A DNA stretch of 64,000 nt from Rhabditoides inermis (taxonomy: Eukaryota > Nematoda > Chromadorea > Rhabditida > Rhabditidae), in contig CAWZYM010000021.1 in the NCBI GenBank assembly GCA_963966185.1, forward strand, positions 127,501 through 191,500, given 5' to 3'. The position numbers were made by a program, and so were the translations under genes. The notes under the pieces were generated by a model. It was given only the letters and a program-made list of their open reading frames with translations, was not told the origin of the DNA and did no database searches. Of this stretch, positions 12,001-24,000 are shown in pieces (position 1 is the first letter of the stretch; the number at the start of each line of letters is the position of its first letter).

Positions 12001-15000
12001 CAGCAGGCCTACCGTCGCATCAGTGCTCTTGGGAGCAGCAGTAGTGGTAACCGGCTTGCCATTCTTGTCAGTCATCATAGCGGCAGTGGTGAATGCATCA
12101 GAGGGAGACTCGGTGGAACCAGCAAGCTTGCCGTTCGCATCAGTGCTCTTGGGAGCAGTGGTGGAATCAGCGGGAGAGTGCGTGGAAGCACCGGCCTTCT
12201 CTCCGTCCGTCTTGCGGTTCTCGACAGAAGGAGCCGACGAGCCAAGAGCGGGAGACTCGGTGGAATCAGCAGGCTTGCCGGTCGCATCAGTGCTCTTGAG
12301 AGCAGCAGTAGTGGAATCCGGCTCGCCATTCGTGTCAGTCACCGAAGCGGCAGTGGTGGATGCATCAGAGGGAGACTCGGTGGAACCAGCAGGCCTACCG
12401 GTCGCATCAGTGCTCTTGGGAGCAGCAGTAGTGGTAACCGGCTTGCCATTCTTGTCAGTCATCATAGCGGCAGTGGTGAATGCATCAGAGGGAGACTCGG
12501 TGGAACCAGCAAGCTTGCCGTTCGCATCAGTGCTCTTGGGAGCAGTGGTGGAATCAGCGGGAGAGTGCGTGGAAGCACCGGCCTTCTCTCCGTCCGTCTT
12601 GCGGTTCTCGACAGAAGGAGCCGACGAGCCAAGAGCGGGAGACTCGGTGGAATCAGCAGGCTTGCCGGTCGCATCAGTGCTCTTGGGAGCAGCAGTAGTG
12701 GAAACCGGCTCGCCATTCGTGTCAGTCACCGAAGCGGCAGTGGTGGATGCATCAGAGGGAGACTCGGTGGAACCAGCAGGCCTACCGGTCGCATCAGTGC
12801 TCTTGGGAGCAGCAGTAGTGGTAACCGGCTTGCCATTCTTGTCAGTCACCAAAGCGGCAGTGGTGGATGCATCAGAGGGAGACTCGGTGGAATCAGTAGG
12901 CTTGCCGGTCACATCAATGCTCTTGGGAGCAGTGGTGGAATCAGCGGGAGAGTGCGTAGAAGCACCGGCCTTCTCTCCGTCCGTCTTGCGGTTCTCGACA
13001 AAAGGAGTAGACGAGCCAAAAGCGGGAGACTCGGTGGAATCAGCAGGCTTGCCGTTCGCATCAGTGCTCTTGGGAGCAGTGGTCGAATCAGCGGGAGAGT
13101 GCGTGGAAGCACCGGCCTTCTCTCCGTCCGTCTTGCGGTTCTCGACAGAAGGAGTCGACGAGCCAAGAGCGGGAGACTCGGTGGAATCAGCAGGCTTGCC
13201 GGTCGCATCAGTGCTCTTGGGAGCAGCAGTAGTGGAAACCGGCTCGCCATTCGTGTCAGTCACCGAAGCGGCAGTGGTGGATGCATCAGAGGGAGACTCG
13301 GTGGAACCAGCAGGCTTGCCGGTCGCATCAGTGCTCTTGGGAGCAGTAGTGGTGAAAACCGGCTTGCCATTCTTGTCAGTCACCGAAGCGGCAGTAGTGG
13401 ATGCATCAGAGGGAGACTCGGTGGAACCAGCAGGCTTGCCGGTCGCATCAGTGCTCTTGGGAGCAGCAGTAGCGGTAACCGGCTTGCCATTCTTGTCAGT
13501 CACCGAAGCGGCAGTGGTTGTTGCATCAGAGGGAGACTCGGTAGAATCAGCAGGCTTGCCGGTCGCATCAGTACTCTTGGGAGCAGTGGTGGAATCAGCG
13601 GGAGAGTGCGTGGAAGCACCGGCCTTCTCTCCGTCCGTCTTGCGGTTCTCGACAGAAGGAGTCGACGAGCCAAGAGCGGGAGACTCGGTGGAATCAGCAG
13701 GCTTGCCGGTCGCATCAGTGCTCTTGGGAGCAGTGGTGGAATCAGCGGGAGAGTGCGTGGAAGCACCGGCCTTCTCTCCGTCCGTCTTGCGGTTCTCGAC
13801 AGAAGGAGTTGACGAGCCATGAGAGGGAGACTCAGTGGAATCATCAGGCTTGCCGGTCGCATCAGTGCTCTTGGGAGCAGTGGTGGAATCAGCGGGAGAG
13901 TGCGTGGAAGCACCGGCCTTCTCTCCGTCCGTCTTGCGGTTCTCGACAGAAGGAGTCGACGAGCCATGAGAGGGAGACTCAGTGGAATCATCAGGCTTGC
14001 CGGTCGCATCAATGCTCTTGGGAGCAGCAGTAGTGGTAACCGGCTTGCCATTCTTGTCAGTCACCAAAGCGGCAGTGGTGGATGCATCAGAGGGAGACTC
14101 GGTGGAATCAGTAGGCTTGCCGGTCACATCAATGCTCTTGGGAGCAGTGGTGGAATCAGCGGGAGAGTGCGTGGAAGCACCGGCCTTCTCTCCGTCCGTC
14201 TTGCGGTTCTCGACAGAAGGAGTAGACGAGCCAAGAGCGGGAGACTCGGTGGAACCAGCAGGCTTGCCGTTCGCATCAGTGCTCTTGGGAGCAGTGGTGG
14301 AATCAGCGGGAGAGTGCGTGGAAGCACCGGCCTTCTCTTCGTCCGTCTTGCGGTTCTCGACAGAAGGAGTCGACGAGCCAAGAGCGGGAGACTCGGTGGA
14401 ATCAGCAGGCTTGCCGGTCGCATCAGTGCTCTTGGGAGCAGCAGTAGTGGAAACCGGTTCGCCATTCGTGTCAGTCACCGAAACGGCAGTGGTGGATGCA
14501 TCAGAGGGAGACTCGGTGGAACCAGCAGGCTTGCCGGTCGCATCAGTGCTCTTGGGAGCAGTAGTGGTGAAAACCGGCTTGCCATTCTTGTCAGTCACCG
14601 AAGCGGCAGTAGTGGATGCATCAGAGGGAGACTCGGTGGAACCAGCAGGCTTGCCGGTCGCATCAGTGCTCTTGGGAGCAGCAGTAGCGGTAACCGGCTT
14701 GCCATTCTTGTCAGTCACCGAAGCGGCAGTGGTTGTTGCATCAGAGGGAGACTCGGTAGAATCAGCAGGCTTGCCGGTCGCATCAGTACTCTTGGGAGCA
14801 GTGGTCGAATCAGCGGGAGAGTGCGTGGAAGCACCGGCCTTCTCTCCATCCGTCTTGCGGTTCTCGACAGAAGGAGTCGACGAGCCAAGAGCGGGAGACT
14901 CGGTGGAATCAGCAGGCTTGCCGGTCGCATCAGTGCTCTTGGGAGCAGTGGTGGAATCAGCGGGAGAGTGCGTGGAAGCACCGGCCTTCTCTCCGTCCGT

Positions 15001-18000
15001 CTTGCGGTTCTCGACAGAAGGAGTCGACGAGCCAAGAGCGGGAGACTCGGTGGAATCAGCAGGCTTGCCGGTCGCATCAGTGCTCTTGGGAGCAGCAGTA
15101 GTGGAATCCGGCTCGCCATTCTTGTCAGTCACCGAAGCGGCAGTGGTGGATGCATCAGAGGGAAACTCGGTGGAACCAGCAGGCTTGCCGGTCGCATCAG
15201 TGCTCTTGGGAGCAGCAGTAGTGGTAACCGGCTTGCCATTCTTGTCAGTCACCGAAGCGGCAGTAGTGGATGCATCAGAGGGAGACTCGGTGGCACCAGC
15301 AGGCTTGCCGGTCGCATCAGTGCTCTTGGGAGCAGTAGTGGTGAAAACCGGCTTGCCATTCTTGTCAGTCACCGAAGCGGCAGTGGTGGATCCATCAGAG
15401 GGAGACTCGGTGAAATCAGCAGGCTTGCCGGTCACATCAAAGCTCTTGAGAGCAGCAGTAGTGGAAACCGGCTCGCCATTCGTGTCAGTCACCGAAGTGG
15501 CAGTGGTGGATGCATCAGAGGGAGACTTGGTGGAATCAGCAGGCTTGCCGGTCGCATCAGTGTTCTTGGGAGCAGCAGTAGTGGTAACCGGCGTGCCCTT
15601 CTTGTCAGTCATCAAAGCGGCAGTAGTGGATGCATCAGAGGGAGACTCGGTGGAACCAGCAGGCTTGCCGGTCGCATCAGTGCTCTTGGGAGCAGTGGAG
15701 GAATCAGCGGGAGAGTGCGTTGAAGCACCGGCCTTCTCTCCGTCCGTTTCGCGGTTCTCGACAGAAGGAGTCGACGAGCCAAGAGCGGGAGACTCGGTGG
15801 AATCAGCAGGCTTGCCGGTCGCATCAATGCTCTTGGGAGCAGTAGTGGTGAAAACCGGCTTGCCATTCTTGTCAGTCACCGAAGCGGCAGTGGTGGATGC
15901 ATCAGAGGGAGACTCGGTGGAACCAGCAGGCTTGCCGGTCGCATCAGTGCTCTTGGGAGAAGTAGTGGTGAAAACCGGCTTGCCATTCTTGTCAGTCACC
16001 GAAGCGGCAGTGGTGGATGCATCAGAGGGAGACTCGGTGGAACCAGCAGGCTTGCCGGTCGCATCAGTGCTCTTGGGAGAAGTAGTGGTGAAAACCGGCT
16101 TGCCATTCTTGTCAGTCACCGAAGCGGCAGTAGTGGATGCATCAGAGGGAGACTCGGTGGAACCAGCAGGCTTGCCGGTCGCATCAGTGCTCTTGGGAGC
16201 AGCAGTGGTAACCGGCTTGCCATTCTTGTCAGTCACCGAAGTGGCAGTGGTGGATGCATCAGAGGGAGACTCGGTGGAACCAGCAGACTTGCCGGTCGCA
16301 TCAGTGCTCTTGGGAGCAGTGGAGGAATCAGCGGGAGAGTGCGTTGAAGCACCGGCCTTCTCTCCGTCCGTTTCGCGGTTCTCGACAGAAGGAGTCGACG
16401 AGCCAAGAGCGGGAGACTCGGTGAAATCAGCAGGCTTGCCGGTCGCATCAATGCTCTTGGGAGCAGTAGTGGTGAAAACCGGCTTGCCATTCTTGTCAGT
16501 CACCGAAGCGGCAGTGGTGGATGCATCAGAGGGAGACTCGGTGGAACCAGCAGGCTTGCCGGTCGCATCAGTGCTCTTGGGAGAAGTAGTGGTGAAAACC
16601 GGCTTGCCATTCTTGTCAGTCACCGAAGCGGCAGTAGTGGATGCATCAGAGGGAGACTCGGTGGAACCAGCAGGCTTGCCGGTCGCATCAGTGCTCTTGG
16701 GAGCAGTAGTGGTGAAAACCGGCTTGCCATTCTTGTCAGTCACCGAAGCGGCAGTGGTGGATGCATCAGAGGGAGACTCGGTGAAATCAGCAGGCTTGCC
16801 GGTCACATCAGTGCTCTTGAGAGCAGCAGTAGTGGAAACCGGCTCGCCATTCGTGTCAGTCACCGAAGTGGCAGTGGTGGATGCATCAGAGGGAGACTTG
16901 GTGGAATCAGCAGGCTTGCCGGTCGCATCAGTGTTCTTGGGAGCAGCAGTAGTGGTAACCGGCTTGCCCTTCTTGTCAGTCATCAAAGCGGCAGTAGTGG
17001 ATGCATCAGAGGGAGACTCGGTGGAACCAGCAGGCTTGCCGGTCGCATCAGTGCTCTTGGGAGCAGCAGTAGTGGTAACCGGCTTGCCATTCTTGTCAGT
17101 CACCGAAGCGGCAGTAGTGGATGCATCAGAGGGAGACTCGGTGGAACCAGCAGGCTTGCCGGTCGCATCAGTGCTCTTGGGAGCAGCAGTGGTAACCGGC
17201 TTGCCATTCTTGTCAGTCACCGAAGCGGCAGTAGTGGATGCATCAGAGGGAGACTCGGTGGAACCAGCAGGCTTGCCGGTCGCATCAGTGCTCTTGGGAG
17301 CAGCAGTAGTGGTAACCGGCTTGCCATTCTTGTCAGTCACCGAAGCGGCAGTAGTGAATGCATCAGAGGGAGACTCGGTGGAACCAGCAGGCTTGCCGGT
17401 CGCATCAGTGCTCTTGGGAGCAGTGGAGGAATCAGCGGGAGAGTGCGTTGAAGCACCGGCCTTCTCTCCGTCCGTTTCGCGGTTCTCGACAGAAGGAGTC
17501 GACGAGCCAAGAGCGGGAGACTCGGTGAAATCAGCAGGCTTGCCGGTCGCATCAATGCTCTTGGGAGCAGTAGTGGTGAAAACCGGCTTGCCATTCTTGT
17601 CAGTCACCGAAGCGGCAGTGGTGGATGCATCAGAGGGAGACTCGGTGGAACCAGCAGGCTTGCCGGTCGCATCAGTGCTCTTGGGAGCAGTAGTGGTGAA
17701 AACCGGCTTGCCATTCTTGTCAGTCACCGAAGCGGCAGTAGTGGATGCATCAGAGGGAGACTCGGTGGAACCAGCAGGCTTGCCGGTCGCATCAGTGCTC
17801 TTGGGAGCAGTAGTGGTGAAAACCGGCTTGCCATTCTTGTCAGTCACCGAAGCGGCAGTAGTGGATGCATCAGAGGGAGACTCGGTGGAACCAGCAGGCT
17901 TGCCGGTCGCATCAGTGCTCTTGTGAACAGTAGTGGTGAAAACCGGCTTGCCATTCTTGTCAGTCATCGAAGCAGCAGTGGAACCTGTAGACTCGCCGTC

Positions 18001-21000
18001 TCGGTCAGCCTTGCGAGAAGCTGTGGTGTCAGTGGAAGACGTGGTAGAAGAGACAGGTTTTCCTTTTTCAGGTGTTTGGCGACCATCGGTAGGTGAAGTG
18101 ACACTAGTTGCCGGTTTCTTAGTGGGAGATTCGCTAGTGTTCTTGGATGAAAGAGTGGTTTTGTTCACAGTGCTTGCATGCTGGGGAGTGTTTGTTGATA
18201 GAGTTGCATTAGTGTCACTGGTGTTACGATTAGATGTCACTGGTGTTGAGTGGTTATCGAGTGGTGCTGATGTGGAGTTGGTTGGTTGGGTAGTAGTTGT
18301 TGTGGACGTGACGTCATGCTCGTCGGTGGTGAATTGGTGAGTCTCGGTTGATGAGACGGTGCCGTTGTTGTTGTTGTCGGGTTGATGAGTGGTGGTGGTG
18401 GTGTCGTTCTCACCGATCGTCGCTTCGTCGGGATGCGTCTGTCCGGGAATCATCTCCACCTTCTCGCCGCTCGTCTCGACGATCGAGCCGCGCGCAGTCG
18501 GCAGCGAAGACGTCGTCGTCGTCGGGGCAGCGGAAGTGGTAGCTGTAGTGGCGGGAGCGGCAGGCGCAGTCGAACCGAGACCGGGGATCTCTGCAACAAG
18601 ACGATTACAGAATGCTACATATGACTACTCTCACCGTCACAGCGCAGTCCGTCTCCGATGAACCCGTCCCTGCACGTGCAGAAGTGTCTTCCCGGGTGCA
18701 CATCGATGCAGTCCGCGTTCCTGTCGCACTTGTTCTTCGTCTTGTCGTTGCACTCGCCCTCGCCGTGAATCGCTGAAACTCTTACGTGATCACAGAAAAC
18801 AAAATTACCTATTAATGCACTACTCACGCTGGCAGGTTCCGTTGACTGGCTGGTGTCCGGGGACGCATCCGCCGCACTGCGGCACCTCCTCGTCGTCCAC
18901 CAGACACGTCTTGTTCTCCAGCTCGCACATCCGCTTCCACTCCTTCGTGCACCCCACCTCCTCGCGCGCAGACGGCGCGATAGCTGAACGTGTTCGTTGA
19001 AACGTTGGACAATATATAATATATGTGTTCTAAATGAATGCCTTCACTCACGCTCGCAATTGGTTCCGTCTCCGGAGTATCCGGGGCGGCACTGGCATCC
19101 ACAGGTTCCCTTCTGGTTGATGCACATCGCAAACGGGTGGCAGCCTGACGTGCCGCGCTCGCACTCGTCAATGTCTGTAAGAAATATGTTTACTATAAAG
19201 TTTTAGCTTACACAAATCACAAATAAAAAAGTAACTTACCGACGCAGACGCCTCCCTTGCCCTCGTATCCCTCGGCGCACTCGCACTCGAACCCTCCGTT
19301 CTTGTTGACGCAGTGGCTGTTGGCGGGGTCGCAGTTGTGTCGGTTCTCCCGGCACTCGTCGATGTCCTCGCACTCTCCACTCGCCGCGTTGAAGCGGTAG
19401 TTGGCCTCGCACTCACACACCGCCAGCAAAGAGCCGTTGCCGGCGCGCACCGACAGGCAGTTGGTGTGCGCGACGCGGCCGCACGTCTTCTGCATGTCGG
19501 CGCAGCTCTGCTCGGCGGGGTTGACGCACGCCTTCTTGCCGTCGCCCGCCCATCCCTGCGGACAGTGGCACTCGTAGGCGCCGGGGGTGTTAGAGCAGGT
19601 GGCATGCGGGTGGCAGGGCTGGCGCGTGCACTCGTCCATATCCTCGCACACGAAGCCGTCTCCGATGAATCCGGGCGCGCACTCGCACGTGTACGAGCCT
19701 TGCAGGTTCACGCACACCGAGTGGTCGTGGCACGTGTTGTGGTCGGGCGAGTCGCACTCGTCAATGTCTGCAACACAAAACATGTACTCAACCATCTCAA
19801 ATCGCAACTCTCATCACTCACCCATGCACTCTCCGTCGACCATCTTGTATCCGAACTTGCAGCTGTCGCAGTCCTTGGTTCCGTTGGCGCCAACGGTGCA
19901 GAGGTGGTTGGCGCCGCACGCCGCCTTGGCCCACTCCTCGTCCGTGCACGGCCGCTTCTCCAGCGGTGTGCAGGTGTAGCCGTCGCCGGAAAAGCCGGGC
20001 TTGCAGTCGCAGCGGTACGTGCCGGGCACGTTGCTGCACTCCGCGTCAGGGTGGCAGGTGCAGCCCTGCGCCTCGCGACACTCGTCGATATCTGAAACGA
20101 ATGAACGTAAACATGAAAAGAGATATTTGACCACAAAAACTCACCGACACATGTTCCGTTCTCGTTCTTCCTGTATCCCATCTGGCAGAAGCAGGCGTAT
20201 CCTCCGACGTAGTTGTGGCAGCGCTGCTCGCCGACACAGTCGTGCGTGCCCGCGTCGCACTCGTCGATGTCCTCGCACGACAGGCCGGGCGGCTGTCCCT
20301 CGAATCCGCTGCGACAGCGACACGCGCCCGTCCGCCTCTCGCAGTACGCGTCCTCGCCGCACTCGTCGCTGCTCATGCAACGCGTCGTGTTCGGGCGCAC
20401 TGCAACGGCCTCCGTGGTCGTGGGCAGGGCGAACGTCTCCTTCTCGGTGCTGAGTGTCGCCTCCTGCGGGGTGGTGGTTGCCTGCAGGGTGGTGACCTCG
20501 AGAGGAGTCTGCGAGGTCTCGGTGGTGGTAGTGGCGGCGGTGGTCGTGTCGCGGTTCATAGGCTTGCTTGCTCCCTCGTCCTTCTCGGCCTCCTCTCCGC
20601 TGCTCTCGTGGTCGATGGCGACAGTGGTGGGCGCGGTGGTGGCCTTGCTCGGCTTCTGGGTGGTCTTGCCCTCGTTGATGGTACCATCGATCTCTCCGCC
20701 GTGCGTTCCCCACTCGCTGTCGGTCTCGGAACGGGGCTCCTCGGGAAGGAGAGATCCACTCGCGGAAGAGGAAGAACGCGTAGGTCCAGACTCCTTACCG
20801 ACGGAGATCTGAGACTTGGTTCCCTTGCCCTTTGCAGGGGTAGAGGACTCCGTGGTTCCAGCAATGGTTCCAGCAGTGGTGGTATCAGCAGCAGCAGTGG
20901 TGGTAGACTTGTTGGTTCCGGCAGTAGTTCCAGCAGCGGTGGTCTCAGCAACCGCAGTGGTGGTAGACTCGGTGGTTCCAGAAGTGGTTCCAGCAGCGGT

Positions 21001-24000
21001 GGTCTCAGAAGCAGCAGTGGTGGTAGACTCAGTGGTTCCGGCAGTCTTTCCAGCAGTGGTTCCAGCAGCGGTGGTCTCAGCAGCAGCAGTGGTGGTAGCC
21101 TCGGTGGTTCCAGCAGTGATTCCAGCAGCGGCGGTCATAGCAGCAGCAGTGGTACCAGCAGTGGTTGTCTCAACAGCAGCAGTGGTGGTAGACTCGGTGG
21201 TTCCGGCAGTGGTTCCAGCAGAGGTTCCAGCAGCGGTGGTCTCAGCAGCAGTGGTGGTGGTAGACTCGGTGGTTCCAGCAGTGGTTCCAGCAGCGGTGGT
21301 CTCAGCAGCAGCAGTGGTGGTAGACTCGGTGATTCCGGCAGTGGTTCCAGCAGTGGTTCCAGCAGCGGTGGTCTCAGCAGCAGCAGTGGTTGTAGACTCG
21401 GTGGTTCCGGCAGTGGTTCCAGCAGTGGTTCCAGCAGCGGTGGTCTCAGCAGTGGTGGTGGTAGACTCGGTGGTTCCAGCAGTGGTTCCAGCAGCGGTGG
21501 TCTCAAGAGCATCAGTGGTGGTAGACTCGGTGGTTCCAGCAGTGGTTCCAGCTGTGGTTCCAGCAGCGGTGGTCTCAAGAGCATCAGTGGTGGTAAACTC
21601 GGTGGTTTCGGCAGTGGTTCCAGCAGTGGTTCCAGCAGCGGTGGTCTCAGCAGCATCAGTGGTGGTAGACTCGGTGGTTCCAGCAGTTTTTCCAGCAGCG
21701 GTGGTCTCAAGAGCATCAGTGGTGGTAGACTCGGTGGTTCCAGCAGTGGTTCCAGCTGTGGTTCCAGCAGCGGTGGTCTCAGGAGCATCAGTGGTGGTAG
21801 ACTCGGTGGTTCTAGCAGTGGTTCCAGCTGTGGTTCCAGCAGCGGTGGTCTCAGCAGCAGCAGTGGTGGTAGACTCGGTGGTTCCGGCAGTGATTCCACT
21901 AGTGGTTCCAGCAGCGGTGGTCTCAGCAGTGGTGGTGGTAGACTCGGTGGTTCCAGCAGTGGTTCCAGCAGTGGTTCCAGCAGTGGTTCCAGCAGCGGTG
22001 GTCTCAGCAGCTGTGGTGGTGATAGACTCGGTGGTTCCGGCAGTGGTTCCAGCTGTGGTTCCAGCAGCGGTGGTTTCAGAAGCAGCAGTGGTGGTAGACT
22101 CGGTGGTTCCGGCAGTGGTACCAGCAGTGGTTTCAGCAGCGGTGGTCTCAGCAGCAGCAGTGGTAGTAGTCTCGGTGGTTCCGGCAGTGGTTCCAGCAGT
22201 GGATCCATCAGCGGTGGTCTCAGCAGCAGTGGTGGTGGTAGACTCGGTGGTTTCAGCAGTGGTTCCAGCAGCGGTGGTCTCAGTAGCAGCAGTGGTGGTA
22301 GACTCGGCGGTCACAGCGGTGGCTCCACCCGTGGTTCTAGCAGAGATTAGAGTGGTGGCCTCAGTGGGCGCTGCAGTGGTCGGCTCGGTCTTTCCATCGA
22401 CGGGCGCCGTCACCATCTCCTTCTTGCCGATGATCAGATCCGGCTGGCTGGTCGTCGATGCCTCCGTGGTTGTCGGCTGCGTCGGCGGGACCGCAGTGAT
22501 CTCGAGTCCGAACTCCTGTCCGCTGCCCTCTCCACTGCCCTCCTTCTCCGTCTCGCCGGCCGGCGTCGTCGACTCCGGCACCCAGCTGATCTCGAGTCCC
22601 ACGTTGTCAGTGGCGGTTCCGTCGGGAGACTCCGTGGTGGACGCGGGTCCGTGCACGATCTCCAGTCCCTCCTCATCCGGCGCGGCCGTTGATCCAGGTC
22701 GAATGATGGCCGATCCGGACTCGATGTGAATGGACGATCCGCTCTCACCAGTCACTCCCTCGGGAATCTCGGTGGTGCTCTCGGGGATCCAGGTGATCTC
22801 CAGTCCGACCTCTCCGGATCCATCGGGCACGGCAGTCGGCTCGCGGCGAGCGGGCAGCTCGGCCACATTCGGCGTCGTTCCAGTCGACTCGGTGGAGCCG
22901 GATCCAGACCCGGTCACCGCGGTCACAGACTCGCCCCTAGTCTCGGTGACCACGGTGTTCTTGTTGGCGGTGTGGATGTTGACGATCATGTTGCCGGCGG
23001 GCGTGGCGCCAGTCAGCTCTTCTCCTTCGGAAGCAGATGTGGTGGTCTCCTCAGTAGGCGCGGGCGAGGTGCCGACCCACTTGATCTCGAGTCCCTCCTC
23101 GCCGTCCGACGGCTGATCGGTGATGATCACTCCGTCCGCAGTCTTGTTCGCAGTGTGGATGTTGACAGTGATGTGATGCTCCTCCTCTCCCGTCACAGTC
23201 GTCTCCGTCTCGGTGGTCTCCGTGGCGACAGTGGTGGTCTTCTCCAGCAGGTCCTCGTCCTCTCCGGCGACGGTGGTCATCTCGACGACGTCAGGCTTCT
23301 GCGTCGCCTCCTCTCCGTCGTGGCGCACAGCCGCCTTCTCTTCGGATGTGGGAGCCGGGGCGCGTCCCTTCGGAGACTGGATCGATCCAGCAGCAACGGT
23401 AGTCTCAGAGGCAGTCGTCGTCTCAGACTTCTTCTCCTCGGTCTCCTTTGTAGGGGCAGTTGTTGAAGATCCAGACTCAGCAGGTGTCTCGCCAGCAGGA
23501 GCAGCGGTAGAAGCAACAGTTTCCTTCTTCTCCTCCGCAGAAGTGCCAGTGGGAGTAGTAGTCTCATTGGAAGATCCAGTAGCAGCAGACTCGTCTTTCT
23601 TCTCATCAGTCTTTTTGACCTTCTCATCGGGCTTCTTGTCGAGCTTTTCATCCTTCTTGTCATCCTTCTTTTCGTCAGCCTTCGTCTGCTTCTCATCGGT
23701 ATCCTTCTTTCCAGCCTTCAGCTCAATCTTGCCCTCCTTTTCCTTCTTTCCAGCAGTAGCCCCAGTCGTCTCCTCCTTCTTCTCAGCAGCAGTAGTTTCG
23801 GGAGTAGTGGTGGCGGAAGATCCCTTCTCCTCCGGCTTAGCAGTGGCAGCAGTGATGACCTCAGATCCGGATCCCTCAGTCTCCTTCTCCTCAGGCTTCG
23901 CTCCAGAAGGTTCCACAGTAGCGGCAGTCGACGCCTCGGCCGATCCAGTTCCGGAAGATTCGATCTTTTCAGCAGCGGTAGTCGCCTCGGATCCGTCAGT

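Larger units (their letters stand above)
2316..18590 (-). other. Single 16.3-kb repeat-coding exon of the fbn-1-like gene
   Basis: From an acceptor (TTGCAG, next to 18590) to a donor (GTGAGT, from 2315) there is one continuous coding tract of about 5,400 codons, interrupted only by a single-base deletion near 12013. In protein order: a Thr-rich leader; module array R3 (17.96-11.73 kb); unique S/T-rich sequence with six [11 protein letters not shown] motifs (10.9-10.25 kb); module array R2 (10.06-7.57 kb); a unique acidic segment (7.5-7.15 kb); the 126-bp array R1; then a short tail ending in an EGF half ([15 protein letters not shown]). No in-frame stop or obvious internal intron was seen on either side of the deletion. 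Confidence 0.8.

Noticed and set aside
11974..17926. Long plus-strand frames across array R3
   Set aside because: Same cause: stop-free 120/147-bp modules. They lack a start context, splice logic or domain content.
2885..17960. Regular repeats resembling a CRISPR array
   Set aside because: Units are 120-147 bp, contiguous, protein-coding and without unique spacers; the DNA is eukaryotic.
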